64,000 nt of DNA from Cavia porcellus (lineage: Eukaryota > Chordata > Mammalia > Rodentia > Caviidae): contig NW_026947492.1 in NCBI RefSeq assembly GCF_034190915.1, positions 19,125,501 through 19,189,500 on the forward strand, read 5' to 3'. Of the stretch, positions 41,741-53,628 are shown piece after piece (positions within the stretch are counted from its first letter, which is position 1; the number at the start of each line of letters is the position of its first letter). Made by a program: the position numbers and the translations under genes. The notes below the pieces were generated by a model. It saw only the letters and a list, made by a program, of their open reading frames with translations, searched no databases and had not been told where the DNA came from.

Positions 41741-42150
41741 AACTCAAGGTCCATTCTCTTTGAGTCGCCAGAGCTTTGGCCTACTTAGGGCGAATCACAA
41801 GTGGGCTTTCATTCATGTGAGTTTGGATTGGCTAATCAGCGCCGCTTTTTTAACGCTCATCTCTCCCCCTACTAATTTACGTTTGCCGCCACTCCCGGCA
41901 ACGCGGAGGATGGAGGGTGGGCACGTCGTCTTCGTTACGCCTTCCGATTGGTCGGTGCTCGTGGGTCCGGTGACTGCCTCCATTGAGATTGGGTAGTGGC
42001 GCCTCCTCACCCTCCCTTCACTGTCAATCATATCATCTTCAACCCACTGAATCCTGGGTCAGTGTGGCCTGAGGGCGGGTTGTTTGGGGTCAGTTACGCT
42101 TTTCCTAGTGTTTCTCCGTCACTATGGAGATCGCTCAGCGGTAAGGTGCC
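41741..42150 (-). promoter_or_regulatory. TMEM218: TMEM218 CpG-rich promoter
   Basis: A G+C- and CpG-rich stretch in otherwise AT-rich DNA. Three CCAAT boxes face the minus strand (ATTGG on the + strand at 41827-41831, 41947-41951 and 41988-41992). A consensus donor GTGAGT on the minus strand at 41740-41735 would end a non-coding first exon. No TATA box is evident. An RFX-like half site GGCAAC lies at 41896-41901 and an X-box-like GTCACTATGGAGAT at about 42118, which would suit a ciliary gene. The distance to the TMEM218 coding exons resembles that in human. Inferred from composition and motifs. Confidence 0.7.
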
Positions 42151-43140
42151 GCGGCGGGGCCTGACAGCCCCGGCCTTAAAGTCCTGCAGTCTTTAAGACA
42201 TCAGTACCTGTGCGGTGGCCTGATCAACATCTCAGTCCCCAAACCAGTGGCTCAGTGGGGGCGGAAGTCGGCCCAGGCCCACTGCAGAGGGTCCACAACA
42301 ACACTGTGGGACCAAACAGCCCAAGACATCAGCTCTAATAACATCACCTTTCGTTTATCCTTAGCCAGCCTCATTTTATTTGTTGTTATTCTTCCCTTAA
42401 TGCTCATAGCTTTACAAATGAAAGGGAAGGAGAGGGTTGAATTTCATTGGATGCAGGCATCAAGTTATTGTACTCCCCACACTTCATTTGCGACTCCACA
42501 CACTAACCAACGATTTCTTCTGTGTTTAAAAGTTTAATCTTGAGGCCCAATGAGAAGCTGTGTGATTAAAAAAGCCAGTATCTTGATTAACTCATTTCAC
42601 TGGGATTGAGTGTTCAATATAGCTGTGTGCTGTTGAGATTGTAAGGACACACGAGAAATATGATGTGACTGTCTTAGTGAGCTTTGCGTGGTTTTGTAAT
42701 AGTAGGTCAACAGCACGGGAAGTGATTAGGAAAAGATCTTTAAAGCAAGACCTAACATTAATTTATAGTTGATTGCTCCGAAAGATAAGATCTACATCTG
42801 AGAGCATCTTGTAGATTTTAGGGCACTTTTTCAGCGTCAGGAACATTTTGTTTTGGCTGGAGTCCGCACGTTATGTCTCTGGTAGAGCAAAAATAATGCT
42901 GGATTGTAACACATGGATAAGAATGGGAAGGGAATCCAGGGCGAGGAAATTGGTTGAACAAAGACTGAGACAAGAATGAGCAATGGCATATGCACCATAG
43001 TATGGAGACAAGTAGTGAAAAATGTTGCCCGACCGCTGAGAACCATTTCTCAACTCTTGATGTTTTGGGAGAAAGTGGTCAAAAGTTTGAGACTGAGAAA
43101 GTTGATTATTAGAAGTTTATGCTTCTAATAATCAAACCGG

Positions 43141-43238
43141 GGGCTGGGGATTTAGCTCAGCGGCATAAGCGCCTGCCTTGCAAGCAGGCAGTTGTGAGTT
43201 CGATCCCTGGTACCGATAAAAAAAAAAAAAAAAAAAAA
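43141..43238 (+). mobile_element. ID-type tRNA-Ala-derived SINE, young
   Basis: It has RNA polymerase III boxes (TAGCTCAGCGG and GAGTTCGATCC), anticodon arm CCTGC-CTTGCAA-GCAGG (anticodon TGC, Ala) and a long A tail. A perfect 10-11-base target duplication (ATCAAACCGG, 43131-43140 and 43239-43248) marks a recent insertion. Confidence 0.93.
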
Positions 43239-43689
43239 ATCAAACCGGTTTTAGTTTCTTCATAAATTAAAAATGAGCATAAATGAAGATGCACGCCCTG
43301 TAGTGTCTCTTAAATTTTCTCTCCCATGAGAAGAGATTCTTCCAAGCTCTTCACCTCCAACCTCACCACTTCACTGGGAGAAGGAATTAGTTTTCTGGCA
43401 GATATGAAGGAGTAACATGCTGTCACCGCTGGGCTGTGTCTCCCGGGGCCCCTTACTCAAAGTTGTGTGTGCATTCCAGAGGAGACTGATTACCTGGCCA
43501 TCGACCTTTCTGCCTTGGAAAGTTGTCTTCTATTTGGCAAGTTTAATACGGTGCTTTTCAAAAATGCTGTTTACCTCTGCTGTATATGTACTTGTAGAGT
43601 ACATGTAAGTGCCCTGTGTGTATGCACATCATTTTGTTGGATTATAATTTTCTTCTCTCTTCAATAAGTAAATCAACAAAAACAACACC

Positions 43690-43900
43690 AACCAGAGTAT
43701 AGTGGTATACACCTCTACTCCCCACACTGGGAGGCTGAGACCAAAGGATGGGGAGTTTAAGCCCAACCTTAGTAAATTAATGACTTAATGAGATCCTGTT
43801 TCATAATTTTAAAAACAAATTTAAAAATTACAGAAGATGTAGCTCAGTGCAAAGGTCATGGGTTCAAGCCTCAGTATCATAAGGTATCATAAGAGATAAC
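43690..43900 (+). mobile_element. B1-ID dimeric SINE, diverged
   Basis: A left half with CACTGGGAGGCTGAGACC, then an ID-like right half (AGATGTAGCTCAGTGCAAAG). The tail has expanded into a short tandem repeat of an ATAAGAGATAAC-type unit. Confidence 0.75.
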
Positions 43901-44026
43901 AACATAAGAGATAACATAAGAGATAACAACACCAAAAAGCAATGTTTCATTTCCTTCTCACAAATGTGTACAATCATTTGTTATTCTGTCTGATATAGGG
44001 AAGGAAGTAAAAAGAGGTCATTAAGG

Positions 44027-44124
44027 GGCTGGGGATTTAGGTCAGTGGTATAAGTGCCTGCCTGGCAGGTACGAGGTCATGAGTTTGATCCCCAGTACCG
44101 CAAAAAAAAAAAAAAAAAAAGAGG
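44027..44124 (+). mobile_element. ID-type SINE
   Basis: Same family as the copy at 43141, with some divergence in the anticodon arm. A perfect 16-base target duplication AAAGAGGTCATTAAGG is at 44011-44026 and 44125-44140. Confidence 0.92.
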
Positions 44125-44799
44125 AAAGAGGTCATTAAGGTTATGGGGTACATGGAATGATTTCAAGAGAGGATGTAAAGTTGCATGTTCATTTTATAGT
44201 TAATAATGCCAGGCAGTCCTGGATGTTAAGTATGAATTTCCACATAAGTGGTTATTTTAGTATTTTGCACACCAGAAAGAATACCAAAACCTGAAATAAT
44301 TGTTTTTAGTAGAGTTTCAAAAGTTACCATTATTTCAATTTGGCTAATTGGGAAACTGAGTAAGCCGAAGTTTCCTCTAGTACCACTATCAGAACCTACG
44401 TAAAGCCAAGTTATTTACCTTCTGAGGTCCCTCAGAATTTCACAATCTTTCAGACCATATTATTTATCGGATACAAAGAACCAGGCCTCAGTAAACTGGC
44501 CTGTGAACTTCATCAGCCTGCCACCTGCTTTTCATACAGCTTTCCAGCTAAGGATGATTGTTACATTTGAAATAGTTGGGAAGGAGGAGAAAAATACTTT
44601 GTGATATGTAAAGATTACATGGAATTCAAATATCAGTGTCCCATAGGTGAAGTTTTACTGTAAAACAGTCGTGCTCACTTATTTTTGTGTTGTCTATAGC
44701 TGCTTTCTCTACAACAGCAAAATTGAGTAGTTACTACAGAAACCATAGGTTCACTGCCTAAAATATTTACTTCTGGAAATTTTAAGAAAAAGGTTTGAG

Positions 44800-44900
44800 G
44801 GCTGGGGATTTAGCTCAGCGGCAAAAGCGCCTGCCTTGCAAGTGTGCGGTCATGAGTTCGATCCCCGGTACCAAAAAAAAAAAAAAAAAAAAAAAAGACA
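44800..44900 (+). mobile_element. ID-type SINE
   Basis: Near-consensus body with a GTGTGCGGTC variant after the anticodon arm and a long A tail ending AAAGAC. Perfect 16-base target duplication AAGAAAAAGGTTTGAG (44784-44799 and 44901-44916). Confidence 0.93.
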
Positions 44901-45364
44901 AAGAAAAAGGTTTGAGTCTTATGACCTTAGCTCTCTCTAATGAATCAGTTCTAATAGATTGTTGGAACTGAAATAGCCTTTGAAAATCATGTAGTGTTGA
45001 TCTAGAAATCTCAGATCGATACAGGCAAGCTACTTCTTGCCTAAGATCACATAACCAGTGGACAGAATTGGTAGTAGGAGCCTAGCTTTACTAGTCCAAG
45101 TAGTGTCTTCTGGTGCAGAATTTACCTTACATAGGATCAGGTAATCATTATGAAATCCGAAGGCAAAGAGAATCTCATGCCTGATTCACACTAACACAGT
45201 GCAGCGTATATCTCCAATTAGGGGCTCCTTGATGTTCTTGATTTATTTTAACTACTTTGAGTTACCTTCTCTTTTTCATTTCTTGTACACTGCATTTGCT
45301 TTCTGTCATTGTAAAAAATAAACAAAAATCCCCAGAAAACAAAAACAAAACAATCCAATAAATC

Positions 45365-45680
45365 TAAAAGAAGAAGAGGTTTTATTTTGGTTCACAGTTG
45401 CAAAGAAGTTTCAATCCAGGTTGGTTGGTTCAGTGATTTTGGGCTTTTGATGAAGCAGCACGTCATGGTGAAGTGTGGAGGAGCAAAGCAGCTGAGCTTA
45501 ATGGCATCTGGGAGACAGGAAGAAGCAGGAAGAGGCCAGGGATCAGTGTCCTCCTCCAGGCACACCCCACGGTGATCTGGATTCCTTGTACTAAACCCCC
45601 TCTGCTAAGGTTCAACCTCCTCCCACTACAGCCATGAGCCAGGGACTGAGCCCTTCAGCACGGAGGCCTTTAGAGAACAC
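45365..45680 (-). mobile_element. MaLR-type LTR, decayed
   Basis: GGTTTTATTTTGGTTCACAG and later G+C-rich parts resemble the other antisense copies in this window. Confidence 0.45.
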
Positions 45681-46149
45681 TTCTGCAAATTACAGCAGTC
45701 TTCATGAAAAATCTTCTTACTTTTACATTCTTTTTTAAAAGGTCTCCATCTTCCCTTTCTCTTTCAAAAAAGGAATTTGCAGGTGAGTGAGTTTCTGCTC
45801 CAGCCTATGGTGCTTTCCTTGGTTTTGTTTGGAGTCTGCCAGCTGGGCCATGTGTGTGGAGGGCAGAGAGATTGTTCACAGATCCACTAAGAAGGTGCAG
45901 TTTAGTGTCTGTCTGTATATGTGGGCTTTTCAAGGGGAGAAAGAATCCATAGCTTTTGCAAAATTTGTAAAAGCGTGCATGATTCCAAGAAAACTGAGGA
46001 TTATTACACACAAAAGGAGATATGTTTGAGGGAGAAAGCTGCTAAGGTGTGCAGTGGAAGAGACTGACCCAGGTCCTCAGACTGTCAGGCCTCAGCGACA
46101 TCGAGAGAGAGAACTCTGCCCACTCACATCCACCACCCAGGTCTCACTC

Positions 46150-46470
46150 TCTCTGCCACTCAGAGGTGATAAAAATTCATCAGCTTCGCAGAACGATTGA
46201 ACTCAGATGGTGATAAAATCCTAGTATAATTCTCTCCAAAGAATGTTCTGATTAATATAAACTGCAGAGGAACTAATTTTATGAAAATAGCAAATGGGAT
46301 TGTTTCAGCTGAAGCGAGCTGGGAGAGTCGGTGCTGACGCCAAGAGGAAGATGCAAACAATCCCATTGTGCCGCGCTGACAGCTCCAGTCTTGCTGCTTA
46401 TTTATTAAATGTCTTTCCGCCGTAAATTATTAAGCCTGGTTTTGGAGAGATGTGGGAGCTGACAGAACAA
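46150..46470. promoter_or_regulatory. Enhancer-like unique block
   Basis: A repeat-free block dense in homeodomain-type (ATTA/TAAT) and SOX-type (ACAAT/ATTGT) motifs. It includes perfect 13-base inverted arms, AATGGGATTGTTT at 46293-46305 and AAACAATCCCATT at 46355-46367, 49 bases apart. It has no coding features. Its look is that of deeply conserved developmental non-coding elements; conservation itself is not shown. Confidence 0.4.
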
Positions 46471-47134
46471 GACAATAGAACGGAAAGCAAACCTGGAGCC
46501 CTTCCTTCAGTATTATCGCAGTATTGTGTTTTGTGAAAAGCCTGTACCCCACTCCGTGCTGGAGCAGGGGGAGGACTCTCTCTTTGGTAGGACTCAGAAA
46601 TGGATGAGACAAGTACCATGCTTTTGATTTCTGAATTATTTGCTAGTTTTTACAAATCAGAATAGTTTTCAGAGAAATCCAACCTGTTGGCTCAACTGGG
46701 TGGTAGATATTTTGTTCATTATCCAAAAGGGCTGTTTTGCCCACACAAGAAAGAACTTGGTCTGCCTTAACATTGTAAGTACCAAATTTATATTTAAAGT
46801 ACAAATTGGGTTCATCTGGCTTGCTGAGTAGGTGGAAAGACCCTTCACACTGGGAGGGAGCTGTAAGGTCTACTTCTTAGGCTGAAAAATAAGAAAAGGT
46901 GGTGGTCAGGGAGGAGGATGGACCCTGATTATGCACATATTTGAAAAGCTGGTGTTCTCATGAGGAGAGAGGGGAACACTGGATTATGTTTAGCCCTCTG
47001 TTTTCTGGACAGCATCCTGAAATAAGAGAGGGACTATGTTTCTTGGCTGGGTAGCCCCCAGCTCGTTTGTTCAGGGCGTATCAAAGTGTGTGCATTAATG
47101 TGAGTGCCTGAGTGGGGCCATTTACTTCTTATTT

Positions 47135-47285
47135 ATCCACTCATTTGACAAGTAATTGTTGAGTGTTGCTTTGCATCCTGCACTGTTCTGAAAAGTAGGG
47201 CAAAGAGTGAGCACAACAGTCCCTGCTCTCTGGAACTTATATCCGAGTGGAAGGAGCCAGGTAATCTGTTCAAGTGCTAGGGGCA
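47135..47285 (-). mobile_element. L2-like remnant
   Basis: CACTCATTTGACAAGTAATT, GCACTGTTCTGAAAAGTAGG and CCCTGCTCTCTGGAACTTAT resemble the L2 3' end. The strand call is tentative. Confidence 0.5.
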
Positions 47286-47799
47286 AAGGGAGGGATGAAG
47301 GGGTAAACAGGGCAGAGGTACCATTTTATATCAGGTGGTCAAGGAAGTGAATGAGCCAAGCAGGGATCTGCGAAAGACCTAAGTGTAAGAGGCCCTGAGA
47401 GGGGAGGGGCCAGTGTACCCCAAGAACACCAAGGAGGTGAGTTATCATAGGAGATCTTGCAGACCACTCAGGAAGCAACATAAGCTTGAGCTTTCTTCTC
47501 AGTGAGATGGGATGATCTGTCTTACAAATAAAAATCAAAATGAGCATACAGCTCCATAAATGCAAAGTACTGACAAGATTTTGGTGAGTCCACAAAAAGG
47601 TTCTCACCTCTTCTCATGCATAGGGTGGGTGAGATTTCTATAGTTTGGAAAATAGCACCTCTCCTAAGGGTGACAGGGGTGATGATAAACTGGGGTATAC
47701 TGTCCCTTTGTTCTACAGATTAGGAGGAAACAGAAAGTCATCAAACTGCAAGAGAGAATGTAAGTGTCATGCCCTCAGCCACTGGGTTTTCAATCCAGG

Positions 47800-48145
47800 T
47801 TTCTTAGTTTCTTTTCTCTTGTTGCTGAGACAAAATACTCCACACCCAAAATTAAAGGGAGAAATGTTTATTTAGCTCACAGTTTGTAGAGGTTTCAGTC
47901 CTTAGTTTACTGGCTCCAAAGCAGGATGAAATAGGAGAAATAGTTCACGGCAGGCAGAAAGAAGCAAAACTAGCAAAGGGCAAGACAAACTACCAGGATT
48001 AGGGTGGCGCCAAACTAATTAGTGACTGATTTGCTAATCACCTACCCTTAATCCAAGCATTACACCCCAGATTCAGCCATCTCTGAAAAAGCCCCACCTA
48101 TGATGATATGAAGCTTTGGGGGGACATCTAGACAGTGATAAGACC
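47800..48145 (-). mobile_element. MaLR-type LTR
   Basis: Antisense copy: CTTAGTTTCTTTTCTCTTGT, GTTTGTAGAGGTTTCAGTCC, GCCCCACCTATGATGATATG. Confidence 0.65.
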
Positions 48146-51100
48146 AGGCAACCTTTCTGGGGAGTTGATAACAACTGGTTGGCCAGAGAAGGATTCCATG
48201 GGCCCTGATTCCCTCAATTCTTTATGAAGGAGGAGAGGTAGAGAGGGCTGAAGCCTAGAGACACAGTACCAGGCAGCTATTAGGAAGACATACAGGATAG
48301 GGTAAACCGAGATAGAGCCTATGTAGAAACATTTGGGAGAAAGGGAGAAGAAAACTCAAGATCCTTTGTGGGAAAGCGTGAGTACCATGTGATTTCTAGA
48401 GCAGCAAATGTTATGAGGCATTGCTACAGCCCACACAGGACTGAGCTCCAGCTTTTATAAGGGATCTGAGAAGCAGCTAAAAAACTATTCACGTCTAGGT
48501 GTGGTCACTGCAGTGACTAGTGCTTGTTCTGTGAGGACATCTCAAAACAGGTTCAAGACGGAGCCTGAGATGGATAAACATTGTTCTTGAGCTCTGAATG
48601 AGGAGGTGACCAGCCTCAAATCTGAGGGATTTTAAAATATGGGGAGGAATCTTATTTGAGCTCTCAGCTGCTCAAATGAAAAGACTTTTCGCAGATCAGG
48701 CCTGTGTTCTGGGATTGCAAGCCAAACGCCTGTGAGATTGAAGAGCTAAATTGAGATCAGGAGTCTAATTCTCTCAAGTTCATGAGTGTCTAGGTATGGC
48801 CTGGGTTGAGTGAGATGCAGGCTCACAAATATTCCAACTTGATTTATTTTTTTTTAATTGAGAAGAGATACAGTCTATAAGGAGGAAAAGAAGCCTTAAT
48901 GATTTCAGTTCGGGAACTTGTACACTTACCCCAGACCTCTCCTAACCTTTGGGAAACCATGTCAAACGCGTCTCAATTGAAAGTATTAACATAGTAGTTG
49001 GTGACATAAACTTAGAGGCCCCAGAAGGAGTTGATGTGAATGAAGTTAATCTAATCAGTGAATAAATGATGGAAATAGAATCACTTCCTTGATGATTCAG
49101 TCAACTTGTCCTTGGGTTGAAATAATTAGGGGGAGGAAGGGGCATGTGAGTAAGGGACGTGAACAACAAAGAAGGGAGTAACACAGGAGCTGAGTTCCTT
49201 AAACACAAAGGAAGCAGTGTAAAATCATTTGGGCAGCACGGCAGAGCAGGCAGGTAGTCCTTATGGGGTCAAGATTCCCCAACTTAGCAAAGCCTGGATT
49301 TTGCCTGACGCGTTGGCTATGTTTTGATCTTAGGACTCAAAGTTCAACACAATGCACTCTGCAAACAGAGCAGCCACATCCATCTGCCTCTAGGCAATGT
49401 TCTAGAAAAGGGAATTTTGAGACAAGATGCAGTTTGTGCTCTGCTCTGTTTGCATTCTACTATGTGAACCAAGCTGGTGACAAGGCTCTACTTCAGAGGC
49501 AGTGCAGGTGCTTCCACCATTCAGAGAAATAAACAGGAGGGGTCAGGAAACACAGCTTTTATGGGTGACTTCAAGGCAGTCACAGAGAGCAAAAGGAGAA
49601 GGATTCTAGGCATAGAAAGAACGGCCTGTGCCCATATCGTGTGCTATGGGAAAGCACAGCAGAGTTGGCAATGCAGGTGGGCATGTCTGCAGTCTGGGGA
49701 GGTGGAGAACCAGCCGGAAGGACCTCAGATTTCAAATCCTTAGGGCCTACAATAGAAATTTAGTCCTTATCCTGCAGATTCTGATGAGCCACTGAAAGAT
49801 AAGATTTTATAAGAGAGGATATTAATATTATGTATATAAAATATATTTTCGTAAATCTCTTACCAAGTCATTTGGCCTCTGCCTGCATTTAAGGATGGGG
49901 TGCATTCAGTACCCCCCACAAGCTGCATGCTTCATTGCCTGATGGGTATAAATCTTAGAAAGTTCTTACTTTGAGCCAAACTCTGCCTCCTCACAATTCC
50001 TGTTCTTTGCATCTAGTTTTACCATTTGTAGCAACACACAGAAGGCAATTTTAAAAATATATGAAGATACCTGTCAATCTTTCCCTCATTTCCAGTTTTC
50101 TAACTATCCAGGTTTTTATACAGCTCCCTCGTTCTTTGTGTATTTCATTGTTTCTAGGCTCCAGTCACAGCTTTATGGATGAACTGTGGTTTATTAGCAC
50201 ATCTTTCAGAATCTGGTGCGAGATTATTGCTCATAATTCTTCACATAAGCTCTAAAAGGCAATGGAGTACAATGATTCTATTACTGCTGCTTTTGAGCTG
50301 GACACTGTGTGGCCATCGGTGATGCCAGAGTCCTTCATTTGATACCGGTCACATCTCATTGTTTGCTATTAAAGCTTTTGATTAACTGAAGCTTCTAACA
50401 CTTCTGCACTTCATTGCTGCCAAACCAAATCTCCCCTATATTTGGTATGTGGAATTTATTTTTCAACTCTAAGTAGACTTTACACTTTTTAAAATATCAT
50501 CTTGTTAGTATGAGGTCAGCTTACTGGACTCATTTTAAATTTAATTTATTGTTTTTCCTATATTTGTGGGTCTCCTTTCACATTTGATAAATGTTCTTTG
50601 AATGTTTTAATCCAAGCCACTACTAAAAATGGTCTCTAGGCTAGAATATGGTAATATAGGAGACCTCCCAAAAGCCTGGGTATATGTTCAGGTAGCTTCA
50701 CTTCTGCCTAATGACCCATTTTACAACATTATTTTATAATATGATTTATTATATGATTTATTAAATATTCTGTTAAAATCCTTGAATATTGTTTAAATAT
50801 TCTATTTAAATAAAGATAGATTGTGTTTGCTGTTTCTTTCCATTGGAACCAAGCACATATATCATTTAATTCCTATCTGCTAGGTTTTGTGTTAGGTGCT
50901 AAAGATACAAAAATGACCAAAAGTCTTAGGATAAGGAGTTTACAGCTAGTTGAAGTCAGGTCTCATTGTTTGCTGATATATATATTGGTTCCAAATATGT
51001 GTTGCTTCTGATTTATGTTTCAGGGACAGGTGGGTTGAGTAGACACTGGCTGAGATATAAAGTATAATAGGTAGTACATGTTATATGTCATATCATGTCC

Positions 51101-51931
51101 TACATTAGCAGGATCACTGATCTATGACAAGGCCCTAGGAAATAAAGAGATTAACTCTTCATGGAATTAATGGAGAAAGAAAAAGGAAAAGAAAACAAAA
51201 GAAAAAGAAGTGACATTTGAACAGGGCCTTAAAAGTTACATGGGGTTTTACGAGATAAATGGAGGAGGAGGAGGATAGTAAGAACCTCCACAGGGAGGAA
51301 ACAGGGTAAGCAAACTATGGAAGAGTTCATGTTTTCAGAACGACATGAGAGCAGCAAACAGTCTGGCGTGGCTGTAAATGAGCATCAAGACGCAATATGT
51401 AAAGGGCCTATGACAGGGGAATTCAAGCTTTATCTACAGGTGAGGAGCTTAGCTAAATCAGAAGTCTTTAAGCAAGAGTAACATGATCAGATTTTGAACT
51501 TCATAACTTTGTTGCACAGGAAATAACTTTAATTTGGCAATCATGAACCCACATTGGTTCTAGTTTTAACTGGCTACTAAGCATCTATCTAGTGAGGGTT
51601 TCAGTCTTTTTTGGGTGTTGTGCCCTACTTCTTTAGCATCAGCATATTTTGAGACTTTTGATGTGACCTTGGCCTTCTTGCTTTTTTTTTAGCCATTACA
51701 TTCTGCATTGTGTTGGTTCACATGTTCATCCCCAGTGTTCTCCAGTCTTTACTACTAAACATACCCTCTGACTCTTGGTTGCTGATTGTAATTCCCTGGC
51801 TCTCAGTTCCGAGAGTCTCCATTTGGAATTTCTCATCTCATTTCAGGTGCCCAATTCTGCCATGATCTCAGCATTTATTTTGTTTTATTTTTTTGTCCTA
51901 CCTGGATCTAACTTGGTCTCACTTCTTCTTC

Positions 51932-52020
51932 TTTTTTTTTTTTTTAGGTACCAAAGATCGAACTCACTACCTTGCGCTTGCCAGGCAGGTGCTTATACCA
52001 CAGAGCTAAATCCCTGGCTC
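51932..52020 (-). mobile_element. ID-type SINE
   Basis: Antisense copy, somewhat diverged. The flanks share CTTGGTCTCA (about 51912-51921 and 52021-52030). Confidence 0.88.
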
Positions 52021-52439
52021 CTTGGTCTCATACTTTGTGCTACATCCTTTGCCTCAATTCTTCTCTGTCTCTATGAACTGTACATTATACCAGTTTATCT
52101 CTTTGGTTCCAATTCTGGCAATTAAATGAAATCTCATCTTTCTAGAAGCCATGATACAGTTGGAGAGATAGCACTAGAACACAAGAAACTAAGTTTTAAT
52201 TGATTGGCAAATTGGATGTACTAATTACAGGTGTTCCATGAGTTTAGAGAAAGAATTCAATAGGAGAAGTCAAGAATTTTAGGAATAATGTTGCTTTCTG
52301 GGTAACTTCCCTTTAGAAATATCTGGGTATTTGAGCTGCAGGCCTCTCTTTGAAAATAAGAATTGAGGGGTGGGACTTCCTCTGGACTTCTGTATCATTG
52401 GCTCCGAAGCTGCCTGTCTTCAAGGAGCTACCTTGTCTG

Positions 52440-52452
52440 TGCCATCTAGTGG
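52440..52452 (-). promoter_or_regulatory. CTCF-like site, reverse
   Basis: TGCCATCTAGTGG is the reverse complement of CCACTAGATGGCA, the same 12-base core as the forward site at 20490. It lies in a repeat-free block. Confidence 0.5.
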
Positions 52453-53511
52453 TTGTTGCTACCAGAAACCTTACCCGCCTCAAGGAGAGAGCAATTTAAC
52501 GCCATTTCCAACTTAAGCACCATATCTACAGGGCGTGAAATTAGTTCCAGCAAGCAGCAAATTTGCTGCTAATAAAAATATTTAGCGATTCACTTGTCTT
52601 TAAATCAGCAGAAGAATATTCTTTTACTTGCATCAATGCTTGTTTCTCCCAATTCTAATATTTGATAATCAAGCTAGCGTTGTTTAGCTATAGCTGTGAA
52701 ACACCAAGTTCTTCAACTCTTCAAAAAAAAATTTGAGTTTCCTGAAGAGGAATTCTTATTTCCTTCTTTTGGTCAGAACTAGGCTTATGCGTTCCATAGA
52801 TTGTGGAGATCGAAGCACTTTCACTGGTTTTGGGGACTCAGATATAAGTTTTTATGTTATTCAGAAATAAGTATTTATGCCAACATGAGCTAACACTTTA
52901 CACATGGAGAATCTGGGATGCTAAGAGAGGACATGATTTCCATCTCATATTCAGACAAATCTTTACTCTGTCCTGGTGCCAAACTCATTTTAATTTCCTA
53001 TCTGTTTCTTTTAGTGAGAGTTCTCTAAATACCACAGAGATATTGTGGAGCACTAAAAAATAATTTTTGTTAATTCAACAAATATTTACTGGGCATGTCA
53101 CACACGTGTTCATAGGTCTTGTCCTCTTTTGGTTCAGAAGTGCTCTAAGGTTCCTAGCATGATCCCCAGATGACAGGCTGACCTGGTGGACGATACCTCT
53201 TCTCTGGGTCTCTGGAACAGTGGGCTACTGCACCCTGTTTTCCTTATGAAGCTCAGAACAGGAATGGAGAGCATCAGGCTTTCTTCATTTCATTGCTTCA
53301 TTAGCTTAAGGTCTCTGAGTAAGCAGATCACTTTTCTCAGAGCCCAAATAACCTAAAGAAAGATGTCTGTGGAGACTTTTTCTACCCTGGAAGACCCCAA
53401 CTGGCTCACCTTTCTTTGATTCTCATTAAGAACCAATTTTGATCAGGGAGTCAGGATACAAGGCAGCTTCAGATATGAATCATTACAGCTTTCTCAGAAA
53501 TTATCCAGTGT

Positions 53512-53628
53512 TGGGAGCTGGGGATTTAGCTCAGCGGCATAAGCGCCTGCCTTGCAAGCAGGCAGTCGTGAGTTCGATCCTAGTACCGATAAGAAGGAAA
53601 AAGACAAAAAAAAAAAAAAAAAAAAGAA
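53512..53628 (+). mobile_element. ID-type SINE
   Basis: Consensus body with tail GATAAGAAGGAAAAAGAC then A's. A 16-base target duplication with one mismatch (53496-53511 and 53629-53644). Confidence 0.92.

Larger units (their letters stand above)
42151..45360. other. Intergenic region upstream of TMEM218
   Basis: No convincing gene. 42240-43080 is unique AT-rich sequence. The rest carries three young ID SINEs (43141, 44027, 44800), a B1-type SINE (about 43690-43900) and a short tandem repeat near 43880-43935. Confidence 0.6.
45361..52380. other. Intergenic region, central part
   Basis: No convincing gene. There are MaLR-type LTR fragments (about 45365-45680, 47800-48145), an L2-like tail (about 47135-47285), an antisense ID SINE (51932-52020) and an enhancer-like block (46150-46470). 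48150-51900 is mostly unique, AT-rich and without structure I can interpret; 50270-50450 is a weak candidate for conserved non-coding DNA. Confidence 0.55.

Noticed and set aside
43141..43238. tRNA-Ala gene
   Set aside because: The body keeps RNA polymerase III boxes and the anticodon arm but has an A tail, target duplication and many sister copies, so it is a SINE.
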